DNA of 64,000 nucleotides from Micropterix aruncella (lineage: Eukaryota; Arthropoda; Insecta; Lepidoptera; Micropterigidae). The position numbers and the translations under genes were made by a program. Below the pieces are notes generated by a model. It was not told the origin of the DNA. It was given only the letters and a program-made list of their open reading frames with translations, and searched no databases. The stretch lies in the NCBI GenBank assembly GCA_944548615.1, contig OX155957.1, positions 25,791,953 through 25,855,952 on the forward strand, written 5' to 3'. Below, piece by piece: positions 22,190 to 33,990 of the stretch (position 1 is its first letter; each line of letters begins with the position of its first letter).

Positions 22190-22700
22190 CATTTAAGTGA
22201 TCATTGGTTTTAGAGTGATTCTTTCCGATGTATAGAACAAAGCATTCGTCATAGTTTATATTAATTAGCCAAGTTTTGCTCCACTGCTGTATGCGCTCAA
22301 GGTCGGTGCTAATATTGCCATTTGCAAGGAGCAAATTCATAAAAAAGTTGGTGTCGTCAGCTAAAAACTTTGGAGTTACCTATATCAATAATATTTCTTA
22401 ACTTCATCATAAATATTCTGAATCATGGCAGAGCGTGCCCAAATCTGTTCTTACGGGACCCCACTTCGATCGGTGAGTTCCTTTGATAGAGCTCTGCCAA
22501 CTCTTTCTTGGTAGTTCTACCAGAAAGTTAATCTTCAATTCAGTTGTGTATTTGATCTCTAATGCCAAGGTGGTTTAGTTTCGTTAACAATCGCCGCAGA
22601 GGTAGGTAAATGATTAAATGCTTTACTAAAGTCTAAATACATGACATCTGTGGGGTTGTCATGACATTGTTGATGATGTTGATGTTGATGTTGATCACGA
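22190..22700 (-). pseudogene. LINE reverse-transcriptase palm relic
   Basis: The minus strand encodes DVMYLDFSKAFNHLPT, the conserved RT motif A block (usually YLDFSKAFD..PH). After frameshifts come a GRTTK-like stretch and remnants of SGVP and the following motif. The catalytic YADD box is not intact. It is a dead fragment of a Jockey/CR1-like element. A GTTGAT microsatellite (22,667-22,710) interrupts the 5' side. Confidence 0.6.
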
Positions 22701-23204
22701 TGTTGACATGTCATCAACACGTCATGATGGTCGTCGATGTTTCGAGTGGACTGATCCAGGCATGATAACAGGTTCATTACAATTGAGCACTTGGGGGAGC
22801 GCTATATTGAGCAATTGAGCGATATATTGATTTTTTTAGGTCTTAGGTATACTTTAGTATTCTTGGTATTTATATGTTATTATTTAACCTAAAATAATTA
22901 AGAATAGACAAGTGGAAGTTATCAAAGTGTTTCAACACTCGATGGAGACGGTTAAAACATCGCTTTGGAGACATTAGAATGACATTTAATTTGAATACTA
23001 AACTTAACTTAAGTATCTGGGGCCCAATTGTTTTTTCCTAGAACTTTTTATATTGAAATCCTTAAAAAAATAATTAAAGGGTGTTACATGATTAAATACA
23101 GTGTCTGAAAATCGTTTACAGCAAGAGTATATAGGACTACTTACATCATAGACACCAAATAGTCAGAAACCAAGAGTTTATGCCTCTCAACGATTTTATA
23201 TTTT

Positions 23205-23505
23205 TTACATAAATTAATTTTGGCAAAAACTTCTATACTTTGTCAGAATTTTGAATTCCTCTTTCACTCTGTCAATTAATTAACTTTGATTTTTTTACTG
23301 CGAATTTAATATTTTTTTAACTTAATGACTATCGCTAATCACGAAGCCACTATTCATTAATTAGTTTTTTTTCTGAATTTTAAATTGCGTATTTTTTGTG
23401 TAAATGAAGTTTTATTTTAAAACAGCAGGAACACCCCACCCCATTGAGCCCCAGTAACTAATCTCCCTTAAAAACCTCTTAAAAGAACAACGAAAAATAG
23501 AGAAA
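23205..23505 (+). repeat. Dispersed repeat family E, copy 2
   Basis: Second copy of the 21,235-21,550 repeat, with small deletions. Its frame is broken. The adjacent 22,701-23,204 and 23,506-24,124 contain nothing I can support. Confidence 0.5.
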
Positions 23506-24124
23506 TATTTTTAACAACCTCCAGGCATGCAATTATGACAAATATATTATTATTCCTGTCGAGAAGTGGGCCCGAAAATAGCAATCCAAAAATTTCACTA
23601 AACCATTCCCAGGTTTGTTAAATTTCATTTCATCAAAATTTACATTGGAAGAATAGAAAACAAATCTATTATTAGATTGCAATGCAATCCTCAAGCGGAA
23701 TTTAGCATTACCTATGGAGTTGCATATATTTTGTATAAATAATACATATTTGAATATTCAAAATATTGACCACATTATACAGTACTAATATACAGTTTAT
23801 GCCTCGGCTGTAGGTAATACTCTCGTGGACTCGCCTCAATGAATGCTTTAAAGGCATGTTTTAATACAAGTATTTTCCCTTACATAAAATTATACAAAAT
23901 TCCGAAAAAAGAGGAAATCTGTTACAGCAAAGTCTGTCGAGTACTGCGAGTGACGAAGAGTCTCCAGCTGCAGCTACTGCACCTTTACAACTATTTGCTT
24001 TGAAAAGTGTGGCCATGCGTTATGTTGCAAAGCAGTGTCCAACAACGATTGATTGTTTGCAGTACAGCAGTAAGGAACTCTGTAACTATTGGATTTAAAT
24101 AAAAAATAAAAATAAATAAATTGG

Positions 24125-24500
24125 AAATCGATTATTTTATTAAAATTTGTATTGACTAGTTCTCTAACGCCATTTATACCGTTGTAATTTAAAATTAGTT
24201 ATATTACTAATTTTACTATTATATTACTGACTATTAATTTTTATATTTTGACTATCAGTATTTTTCATTTATACCTATGTAGGTATTTTGACAGCATAAA
24301 TTATTTTTGAAAGATTTGATAATTTGATTATAAATGTAATAATTAATTAATTTTACAATTTGAAATTATAGTCAATCGATATAATATTGACTTATTTCAC
24401 ATAAGGTATACTACATAATCATGTAAAATTAATTTGACTATATCAAGATTTGGTGTTCCATCAACTGGCTTATTTTAAAAATAAAATTTTAAAAAAAAAT
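24125..24500 (+). mobile_element. LINE 3' UTR fragment directly upstream of the CUB gene
   Basis: It aligns with the 3' end of the LINE at 42,900-43,660: TTTTTATATTTTGACTATC, CACATAAGGTATA, TTTGACTATA and ACCAACTGGCTTATT-like blocks occur in the same order. No coding part remains. It ends about 60 bp before the putative TATA box at 24,565. Confidence 0.55.
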
Positions 24501-24564
24501 GGGCAACACTGGCAACTGATCTCATATTCGAAAAATAATGTAAATTCCTAGCTTTCCACGATTG

Positions 24565-24573
24565 TATATAAAA
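24565..24573 (+). promoter_or_regulatory. Putative TATA box of the CUB-domain gene
   Basis: TATATAAAA lies about 390 bp before the start codon, with GCAGT/CAGAC initiator-like bases 20-28 bp downstream. AT-rich DNA makes such matches common, so this is a candidate only. Confidence 0.3.
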
Positions 24574-24960
24574 AAATATAGGAGCAGTAGCAGACGAAAG
24601 AAAGACACACGATATGATTGTTATGATATAAATATTGATTTGAATATTAATTTATTTCGATTTGGAATTCAAACCCAAACCGAAGTTAAACAAGTTCAAA
24701 GTGACCAGTGTAGAAATATAGTTGCATAAGTAAGGATCTACTATTAATGAAAGAGAACTGAACCCGGACACAATTCTTTGACTCGCGATTCACAATCCAC
24801 TGTACTTGTAAATGACACTGCACTCGTCATGCTCTTTGACAGCAGGAAATTAGTATGTTATTATACTACTTCAACGATACGAAGCCCAATTTGAGAAAAT
24901 GGTTTCAAACCAGCATTCATAAATCTGTCATCGTCGTCAACAACCGCGTCAACAGTAATT

Positions 24961-27900
24961 ATGTTATCCACTGCAGTGACATTGTTAGGATATTTAGCAC
25001 TATCAAATTGTGTTTTTAGTAACTTCAATCGTTGGTATCGAGCTGATTTAATTAACATGACCGAAGGTTTAGAAGACGATAGAGTAACGAGTGTTAGAGA
25101 AAACGTTGAGCTTATTAACAACTCTAGAAGTCGAATTAAGACGGTTGGATCAGAGTCAAGCCGAATGCCGAAATTGAATAAGTCGTACGGTAAGCGAAAA
25201 CGACAGGAGGCGGAATCGGGCGACGAGGGGAGATTCCTCAGTATTCTCGAGGTCGTGAACTTCGCGAATGGAGATTGTCTTTCATCGAACGGCCTCAGCG
25301 GCACTTGCTATCACGAATATGAATGCGCCACTTTGGGTGGAAGTAATCTTGGGAATTGTGCCGCAGGGCTCGGCGTCTGCTGCATCCGTGAGTATTTTTC
25401 TTTGATAAAGTGATGAAATATTTTTCGCAAATGTATATTTATTATCCGGGAGGTGGGCGGTGGACTCCGGCTGTGGTAGGTTTAGGACAGCTATCTTGCC
25501 GTATATGAGCGTTTACCGTAATACTCATTCACTCCCTATTCGAGGCCATAGAATTTGAGATCGCTGTCTTAGATATATTTCTAAGAAGGATTTTATCATT
25601 TAGCTGGCTGAGCTGAGAGACCAACATCAATAAAGAGGTGAAACAGAAATTTGTCTGGCAGACCACGAGCGTCAGCCAACTTCCACCGCGTGAAGGTGAA
25701 CAGTGATGCCATTCCGGGTGACGGCATTTGCGAGATCATGGTATCTATTTAATTTGTACTCGTGGTCTTGTGGGATATTTGATTCTCATAGATAGGGAGT
25801 AAAGACTTATATCTGGACGGAGGGCTGTGAGACTTATATCTGTAGAGGAAAGTTTCTTGCCTTTGTTTTAATAATTTTATTCACAACTCGCTCAGCTGAC
25901 AGCAGATAGCATTTTCTTCCCAGTTCTAACCACTGCCAAAAAAAAGAGACTAGGGTATTATTTTTTTCAAAGGTATTATTTTTTTCTTACTTGATAACAG
26001 CTATTTTGATATTTAATTTCAATGTTTCATTTCATTCTGTTTGTTTTAATTTTTGTTTGCTATTCGCTTTCATATTTAATTTTGAATAGTCCTGGACTTT
26101 TTTGTTCTTTTTTTTATAAGTATTTTGACTAATCAAAACAAGTTCATGGCAGAAGGAAGTAAGACCTGGCGTAATAGGACTAACGAAGATGAAGAATAAT
26201 AAGGGATGAAGCACTCATCCGTGCAGAACGACACCAGTAGGTGCATCCGGTGTAAACGTATTGCAATTTTTTCTATTTCGGGAAAATTTTACCCTCGAAT
26301 TATAAAAATACCTCAGAAGATAGATCGGTAGCAATTTAAATCTGTCAGAATTTAAATATCTAGATAAAATCTCCCCTCTGAATCTCCCTCTACCTCCCCT
26401 ACCTCCCCTAAAATCTCCCTCCCATTTTCAGTCGCACATAATAATGGATTTCTTATCGTTATCAATTATCGACAGTTCAGTACTCCTGCGGAGATGAAAC
26501 CTCTGCAGACATAAGCTGGTTCACTAACCCTGGTTTCCCCACTCCGAGTAGTGAAAGACTGGCCTGTTCCTTCACTATTTACAAAGCTGCTGCAGACGTG
26601 ATGCAGTTGAGGATTGATTTTGAATCTTTCGAGGTTTGTTGCATCATCTTTACCAAGGAAGATTTTTTTCTGTTGACTGCACCTTGGAAGAATTTTTGAT
26701 TATTTCACTTTATTATTTTGGGTTTGTAATATATTTTTACTTTAATGGTGTTATTCTGAAAAATAAGACTTTTTTCTAGTTATAAACTAACCCATTATTT
26801 CTATATTGATTGATAATAACTATCATAATCACACAAAATATATTAAAAAACAAAAGCCGTTCTAATGTGCACGATTGCGTGTACCTAATAAAAGGTGGTT
26901 CTACACACCAAATATTCACTAATGTTTAAATATGTATTTGTTTTGTTAAGTTTATTAAAAAATGCGATTATTTTTGTTTTTATTGTTGTGTCTTTTAATT
27001 TGACAATATTTTTTACAATATTGCCACATTTTTTTCAACTTGGTATTCCATTTTGATATTTATGTCATGTATCTAATATCCTAATATGGCGTAGGTATAC
27101 CTAATAAAAAGGTACACGGCATTGTGTACCTTTTATTCATTAATGTTCTACTTATTAAATATTCACCAAATATTCACTAATGATCAGAAATAATCAAAAT
27201 AATGCTGAGTCTGACATTGAATGCCACATAATACGAAACACCACACCGAAATTCCTACTTTAGGGTGAAAAAAAAAATTTGTTGCCACCAGAAGATGACG
27301 CAAGAAAACTTTCAAATACGATCTATTATTGCACTTAATTTGACGCAGTTGACGACTAGAAGCCACTCTTTTCATTTGATGATTTCACCAGAATATGTAG
27401 ATACCTATTTGATTGTTGTAGAAACCTAGTCTTTTTTGAAAAATAAATGATTATGATTATTAGATATCTCAATGCCGTACTATGTTTTGGCAGCTAGGAT
27501 TTTACTACGAAACTCAAGGGATAGATGGCACTTACAGTTGCAAACTTTGATTAATCTTCTCTATTTTAAATATGGCGGAGTTCTTAGTATGGCAGTATAA
27601 CGGCGCACATTGGGCAAAATAGCTTATTTACGGCGCCAAAAATCGAAAAATCAAATTCGATAAATATACTTAATTCAAATTGGAAAGTCTACCTCAACAT
27701 TCCCTACGTACGAAACAACGAAAGGATTTCAACAGAATAGAAAAAAAACAGTTTAATTGGCGTCATAAAAGTTGGGTCTTCCCGCTACCTCGAAAATTGC
27801 ATCCATTTGTGTGCAAAATTTAGTGTCAATAAGTTGTGCTTTAATACAATATCCGCGAACCGAATTAATATTTTCCACCATGGATATTTTACCTAGCAGT

Positions 27901-30900
27901 AAGTACCTACCTCATTTTAAAATATTTTTTATATACACAGTAATGCACAGATTTAATAAATAATTCCACATTTTATAGGAAGTCATCAAAGCCAATATTT
28001 TAATTAGTGTTCGATTTCATTGTAGTTTTTAAAACAAGGTCCACCGAGTTCCACTCAATTAGTACCTTTAACTCAAAGATGCTAATATTTTCTTTCATTT
28101 AAAAGTAGTTGTAGTCCCAACTTTTTCCAACTTTTGATTTAATTTATCTTTATTTTCAGTTAGTGGAAATAATTTCATGGAGTCTAGAACTATTTTTAGA
28201 GTTAAAAAAAGAAAAGTTTTTTAAGCTGTCGTTATCAAAAAGTAATAAAAGACTATTGAGTTATATTTTGGAGAAATTTTACATTGACAACTTTACTTCA
28301 CAGTTGCAATAATCCGTCAAAAACTCAGTTAAGGTTTTTATAACGAAGTTTGTAGCCAAATGGAAGGAGAGTCACCACATTCAAGAAAAGTTTATAGAAA
28401 AGAATTCACTGTGGATAGAAGGAGAAATCAAGCTACCTCGATTGTGTGAAGTCAGTCAAACTCTACAAAAGAATCAACGAAAAAGTAGACCAAAAAAACA
28501 TTTTCTGTGTCAACAAATCGTATTAAACAAAGAAGTGTTCAATCGCTCATAAGGAATATTTCTCCTGAGCAGCTTACATATGCGGCTGAATCTAGCTTGT
28601 TCCAGTCTGGGAAAAGAACAACTGCAAAAGTTATTAAATTAGCGTTAGAAGCTTCACCCAAAAAGCTAAAGAAAATGCAACGATTAACCAATTCTATGTT
28701 CACTGCGTTTACGCCAGAAGAAGCATCGGCTCTCATAGTTGAGACAAGCCTAAGTAAGGGAGACTATATAATAATTCAAAGAGGAGCAAAATCACGAGAA
28801 GCATCTTTGTACCCAGCATACAATGTTATATCTCAAGTCAAACCAACTTGCTCGCTTCGAAAATCCGTCGTGCATAGGTACAACGCTATTTTTTTTGTCG
28901 CAAACTTAACGGCTTCAGCTGAAGTAACAGGCCTGGACGAAAATGTTATCAGCAGATTTGCCAATATCTTGGTTGCGATTATATTAAAATAGAAACTTTT
29001 AAAGCTTACTGTCTAGAAACAGCTAAGCTTCGTATCCAACTATATGATTGGTATAAAATGGGTGCTTCTGTGCATAAGCTACTCATCCATGGCAGCAACG
29101 TTATATCTTCTTTGCCATTGCCTGTAGGCCAGCTCTCAGAGGATGGTTTGGAAATTAGCTAGAAAGACTCCAAAAACGTTAGGCTATTTCACTCAAGAAA
29201 AACCAGTAGAAAGATACTAACACAGATATTATTCACCGAATGCTAATTAATTCAGATCCTCTGATTACTCCGAAGCTCCATCAACAACGAACGAACAATA
29301 ATACGTTCAGTAATCAAGTGTTGGCAATGATTACAATTTCCGAATATTTAGAAAATATTTCTCCAAAAATGGCTATTGATCAAGAGGTTGGCGATGACGA
29401 AGAACAAAGTGATTCCAATATGTTTAATTAGTTTAATTTTATCTCATTTTCATTATAATTTTATATTTATTTATTTTGAATAAACACATAAGAAACATAA
29501 CAATACTTGTTAATTTGTATAGGCTTAAAGTACTTAAAACATACAATTAAATGATCAGTAATCAACTTTCTTAATATTAAAAATGCTTCCTAAGTTATCA
29601 CAAAAACATTTTTGTCGCCATAAATAGGCTCTTTTGCCCAGTGTGCGGCGCACTATATATGACATTCTAAATAATATAATAATAATATATCAAACGAATT
29701 TTCAAATTATAGCTGTTAATATGTACATAAAAAAGTCAATTTTTTATCTGGTATTCAGGTTTCAATACGTAATAATTACGTACTTTTCCGTTCAGACAGA
29801 CTAATATAAGACATTCTATTTCTCCGTATTATTTCTGTGATAGAACAGTCTATAGCAAATGCGATAGATAGCTCTAATAATTGAATGTTAGTATGGTTAT
29901 CATTACTTAAATTATTGGGGTTTAATAATCAACTAGCCCTTTATAAACAACTATATATTGAGAATGTTTTTTATAAATTTCGAAATAAGTTGCTATTGAT
30001 TTCGATCATGCTGTAGCGCCACCTGCATGTCGCCGGCGTAGAAGGGTTGCCGAAACGTAATATAGCATTGAGAAATCTAATATCCTACATAATCAATGAT
30101 AGAATAATCTCCAATAGTGAATATCTGCTTTCTTTGTTTCTGTTGACAGGTTCAACCGCCCTATCTTGGCGCTTGTTCCGATGACCAGTTTGTGGTATCC
30201 GGCCAAAATATAAATAGCAATGTGCCAGTATTGTGCGGAATCAATAACAAACAGCACAGTACGTATTTGATATTTTTCATACAGCTTTACAAATAAGGAT
30301 ATATTTTGACACAGCTCCAAAGGGTTACACGTCTGAAATTAGCGATTTTGAGTTAACGATGCAGGAACATGCAAAAATGTCCACTCAATTAGTTGCCAAA
30401 TGAAGTCAGTTATTCTCTAAGTTTTAGTTTTATAACAGATAAACTATTATGGAATTTAGATACATGCAAGTGTTTTCAGTTCCAAATGCCAAATATTACT
30501 ATTACAAACTGACCTGTATGTCATGACTTCAATACACGAATTTTTATTCGTAAAAAGTTTTTTATTCGATGCTTTATTTTTTTAATTTTACTATTTGGGG
30601 ATTTATATATCGTTTAAAAAGGTTAAAAAAACAAACAGAGTTTTCTTTATAATGTTTATTAGGAACTCTGATGAATTACGAACACGAACATAATTAGGAA
30701 CATGCTATTTCCAAAATCCAGGGTACAACTTAAGAAATTTTTTAAAAATATTTTTTAATATTTTTTTTTTATAGTGGTCCTTTCTATATTCAAACGGTAT
30801 TGAATATTTCTTTCTATTTCCAAGTTTTATATTGATATTGATATAAAATATATTTATAGCCTGTAAATATTGTTAATTCTTATCTCTTCGTTATCGCAAA

Positions 30901-33653
30901 ACGACAATGTTAAATTTGTAATTCTTTAGAACTGAAAAATCGATTTGTTTTCAGTGTACATTCAAGTTGATGAATCTGATGGGCCGTTTTATTTGTCCTT
31001 GCAAACTGCTGAGAAAGGACCAAGACTATTTAGCATCAAGGTAGGTTCTGGACATGTATCTACAAAATTAAATACACGACCCGGTGGCATAGGGTCGCCT
31101 ACATTACATTGTAAGGTCCCGGGTTCGATTCCCGGCTGGGTCACCATTTTCCGTTGGGATCAAATTGACGGAATTGCATTTTCAATTCTGTCGATCGAAT
31201 GCAATAACAAGACACACACTTACACACATGTTACACGCACACATTCATACAACACGTTATAGTAGGGTTGGTTGTAAAAGATTTTCATATGACAATAAAC
31301 CCGCCCATTGTGACATTTCACAATAAAGATCATAAACAAACCAAATTAGAATAGAATAATTTATTGATTTCCTAATTAATCACATATTTATGTATATAGG
31401 GTGAGTTATTAATTAGTAACATCATTGAGTGCGTGAATCAGTACGAGCAAATATGCAAACTTTGATTTTAAAAATTGGGGAAAACAAAACAACAAAAAAA
31501 AACCTTTTATTTTGAAAAAACCCGACTGATTAAAAAGTTTCACAGGCGTGTAGCGCGCTACGCCATCTAGCAATAGGTAAAATATTGCAAATAAATAATA
31601 TTCGTGGTATTTTATCTAGCGCTAGATGGCGCAACGTGCCTAACTCTTTTTATACTAATTTTCAAAACAATAAGTTTTCGAATTTTCAAAAAAATCGGTT
31701 GTTTGACATTATAAATAAAATAAAAACAAATTTACCACGTGAAGTTTATAACACCAGACGTTTTTGCAACCTCCCTGTCTAGGGTAGGTAGACAGTCTAC
31801 CGCGGTAATTTCGTTTTATCTTATTTATAATGTTTAAAAAAATATATCATTTACCCATAGGCCACGAAATCACATTATAAATCTAAAATCTAATTAAGCA
31901 CATCATTGCGAATATTTCGGTCAGATAATTTGCAAATTAGATATCTGAATAATTCAATTACAATTATCTAACAATGAACTATTGAATATTTTTGCTTGAT
32001 GTTTTATTACCTTTCTATATTTTTTATATTTAATATTTAGTAACATTTTAGAGCAGAAATCAGAGGTTTTTTATTATCATAATGCATAATGTTGAAGTTA
32101 AGTTTTATATAAAAGGTAACTTTTTAAACTATTTTAACAGGTCTCTCAGTTACAACCTGGAAATTCCCTGCTGGCTCCTGGAAACTGTCTACAATATTAT
32201 AAAGGAGAAACGGGTACATTCGAAACATTCAATTATCAGGATAAATCACACGTAGCAGTGGAAAGAAATCCATCATATTTTGTAAGAAGAAAACGAATTT
32301 CTAACAATAATGTATTGGCATGCTACTACTATTGTTACTTTTCAGAATAACATGAACTACGCGATTTGCATTTCAAAAATGGGAGGTTTCTGTACAGTAA
32401 CATACAGCAATATCAATGATAGCCTAGAACACCAGTTTCAATTAGCAAACGTTGATAACGGTACCTATTCAATATTTCTTTGTGATAATCAATTTTCTAA
32501 ATCATTTTAATTTCGTATTTTAGAAGGAAGAGCTCTAATTCCGCCAAACCAAGCAGGTGCTGAGATCTTCAATTGTCCGGATGATTTTATAATCGCTAAT
32601 GGCATTCGTTTGTGTGGTGATAAGTTAAATGATGCTTCAGTCGTGGAAGATTTCACACTAAATGCACCAATAACAGGTATTCTTATTATATGTCAATTTA
32701 TTAGAAAAAGGAAATAAATTACAAAGAATAAAAAACCATAGACTGCCGTTACAGAAAGTCTTATAATTATTTTTGTATTTAAAATTATTTTTTTTACAGT
32801 ATTTTTATGAAATATTTCTGATTTTTCATTTGACACTAAACACGTAAAATTTGTGTTAATTAATTCACATTTGGACAGTTGGACATTTAGACAACTACTT
32901 ACTAGATATTTGGAAAGTTAAGGTGCCTTATGACACTCGAGATGGCATAACGGTTCTAACAATACCGCAGACTTTTAGATCGGTTGAAGAGTTTAGAAGT
33001 AAAAGTGGAATAAAAAAGCGGAAAACATACATAGATAAACTCTGGACATACTACACTCCTTTTTCGTTGGGCAGTCGTGTAAAAATAGTCATTTTTGACT
33101 ATTCGAAAGCTTACCTAATGATTTGCAAAATTGAATAAGTAAGGAAAACAATAGTTAGTGCAAAAGCACTTAAACTTACCTTAAAAAAGTTAATTGAAAC
33201 TTGTAGTAATAACTTTGATTGTGTCAAGATATATTGGTTTATGCAACTACTTATTTGATATATCCCGACACTGCTCTATGCCACTCGGAATAATATAACG
33301 ATTCTAACAATACCACACACTTTTAAATCGGTCTAAGCGTTTAGAAGTTATGGTGGAATAAAGAAGCGGAAAACATACATAGATGAAGCCTGAACACATG
33401 ACACTCCTTTTTTGTTGGGCAGTCGTGTAAAAATGGTTATAATCATTAAATTCAGAAAAAATGCATTACGACGATTTGTATCGAATTTTATTTTCTTTCT
33501 TTCACATGTCGTAGAGCATGGTTAAATATTCTATTATTTTTTATTTCAGAAATGAGCACTGGCCCTATCGTTTTCTCATTTCGGACAAACCAAAACGTGG
33601 TTGGAAGAGGATTCAAAATATATTACAGGCAAAATATGTGCATTTTATCATAG
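24961..33653 (+). CDS. Secreted CUB-domain protein, eight exons, 430 aa
   Basis: The exons are 24,961-25,387, 26,476-26,633, 30,150-30,258, 30,955-31,040, 32,141-32,281, 32,346-32,460, 32,524-32,676 and 33,550-33,653. All introns are GT-AG, phases are consistent, and the sum is 1,293 nt with one stop. The N-terminus MLSTAVTLLGYLALSNCVFS is a signal peptide. Residues about 103-142 form a cysteine motif (CLSS..GTCY..EC......NCA.GLGVCC). Residues about 147-260 read as a CUB domain (ISWFTNPGFP, MQLRIDFESF, CGINNKQHMYIQVD). The C-terminal half (GNCLQYY, MNYAICI, FNCPDDFI, RLCG) is a second CUB-like unit ending in a GRGFKIYYRQNMC strand. This architecture is known from insect extracellular proteins of unsettled function; ligand binding outside the cell is inferred. 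Introns 1, 2, 4 and 7 carry transposon remains. Exon structure was assembled by eye. Confidence 0.85.
25445..25850 (-). pseudogene. PD-(D/E)XK-like retroelement fragment, copy 3, in intron 1 of the CUB gene
   Basis: It is nucleotide-similar to 16,540-16,957 (CTTCCACCGCGTGAAGGT; CAGTGATGCCATTCCG; AATTTGTACTCGTGGTCTT) but has indels that break the frame and lacks the N-terminal RPD region. It is antisense to the host gene. Confidence 0.6.
26634..27474 (+). other. First part of intron 2 of the CUB gene, no further feature
   Basis: AT-rich sequence without recognisable elements. Two similar fragments (near 26,885 and 27,095) share CTAATAAAA and GGTAC-type words but are too short to call. Confidence 0.3.
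27475..27590 (-). repeat. Dispersed repeat family C, reverse copy, in intron 2
   Basis: Read in reverse it contains the family C blocks GTGCCATCT, AAAATCC, CTGCCAAAACATAGTACGGC and ATTGAGATATC. It abuts the Transib-like element, whose insertion probably split this repeat or its neighbour. Confidence 0.45.
27606..29645 (+). mobile_element. Transib-like DNA transposon, 2,040 bp, internally deleted, in intron 2
   Basis: The terminal inverted repeats start CACATTGGGC (left) and CACACTGGGC (right, inverted) and match at 33 of 38 positions. Both ends are flanked by CGGCG (27,601-27,605 and 29,646-29,650). A 5-bp GC-rich duplication and termini starting CAC are established hallmarks of Transib, the family related to RAG1 recombinase. 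The interior encodes a decayed transposase (28,313-29,431) lacking the middle of the catalytic core. Autonomous Transib elements are longer, so this is a deletion derivative. It lies in the same orientation as the CUB gene. Confidence 0.7.
28313..29431 (+). pseudogene. Transib/RAG1-like transposase relic
   Basis: The frame is open from 28,313 to the stop at 28,992 and carries GRPKK-like SRPKKTFSV, SVQSLIRNISPEQLTYA, a SLSKGDYIIIQ segment and YPAYNVISQVKP. It then passes directly to TGLDENVISRF. After the stop, the translation continues as LYDWYKMGASVHKLLIHGSN, PVGQLSEDGLE and, in another frame up to 29,431, MLINSDPLITPK. The HK.L.H...I....G..SE...E pattern resembles the C-terminal catalytic Glu region of RAG1/Transib proteins. 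The part that should contain the two catalytic Asp residues is missing. At least three breaks (stop at 28,990, stop near 29,159, frameshift near 29,235) make it non-functional. Assignment rests on motif pattern plus the element's ends. Confidence 0.6.
29651..30149 (+). other. Last part of intron 2, weak family C relatives
   Basis: AT-rich. The stretch 30,010-30,110 (GCCGAAACGTAATATAGCAT; CCTACATAATCAATGATA) is a diverged family C relative. No gene. Confidence 0.35.
31075..31345 (+). mobile_element. tRNA-derived SINE, copy 3 (most complete), in intron 4
   Basis: The A box is TGGCATAGGGT and the B box GGTTCGATTCCC, then CTGGGTCACCATTTTCCGTT, the ACACACTTACACACATG block and a 3' part with GTTGGTTGTAAAAGATT and CACAATAAAGATC. 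These are internal RNA polymerase III promoter elements, as in tRNA-derived SINEs. It begins 35 bp after exon 4 and is in sense orientation. Confidence 0.75.
31535..31830. repeat. Degenerate palindrome, relative of the 8.4-9.0 kb cluster, in intron 4
   Basis: AATTTACCACGTGAAGTTTA, the short AGACGTTTTTGC and the reverse TACCGCGGTAATTTCG correspond to the palindromic units, but the inner arms are reduced. Just upstream CGCCATCTAGC (31,560s) and its complement GCTAGATGGCG (31,620s) form another short inverted pair. Confidence 0.5.
32735..33085 (+). repeat. Dispersed repeat family A, copy 4, in intron 7
   Basis: The longest uninterrupted copy. It includes CATTTGACACTAAACACG, GATGGCATAACGGTTCTAAC, GGAAAACATACATAGAT and TCGTTGGGCAGTCGTGTAAA. 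It shows the original arrangement of copy 1 before LINE insertion. The 71-codon frame over its 3' part is not conserved in other copies. Confidence 0.6.
33255..33445 (+). repeat. Dispersed repeat family A, copy 5, in intron 7
   Basis: It contains ATAACGATTCTAACAATACC, AGTTATGGTGGAATAAAG and TTTTGTTGGGCAGTCGTGTA. It lies 170 bp downstream of copy 4 in the same orientation. Confidence 0.6.
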
Positions 33654-33902
33654 CGGTCAAGTAAATGTACAATATTTAATTTTGCAATATTATATGGGTT
33701 TGTTACCCGATTGTCATTTTTTAAATCAATAATAATTACTAAGTTTTTTCTAATTATTAGGAAGTACGTAGATATCTCTCTGGTCGTCAGTAGGTACACA
33801 GTATGGACAATATATCGACTAGATCTTTCAATTATAGAGAGATCGCTCAAGAGACTTTCAATTATAAATTTCAAGTTTTTTTATTCAGACTTGGGGTATT
33901 TG

Positions 33903-33990
33903 AGTTTAACGCGCTTGACTTCAACGCGCTTGACTTCAACGCGTTTCAACGCGCTTGACTTGAACGCTTGACTTGAAGTTCAACGCGCAT
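33903..33990 (+). repeat. Minisatellite with AACGCGCTTGACTT unit
   Basis: About five imperfect 14-18-bp units of AACGCGCTTGACTTC. Located 250 bp after the CUB stop codon. No polyadenylation signal could be assigned confidently between 33,653 and here. Confidence 0.6.

Noticed and set aside
24861..25304. 147-codon minus-strand frame over exon 1 of the CUB gene
   Set aside because: It is antisense to a well-supported exon with signal peptide and correct splice phase.
31084..31150. Possible tRNA gene from the A and B boxes
   Set aside because: There is no full cloverleaf and the same sequence recurs as a SINE at 2.9 and 19.7 kb.
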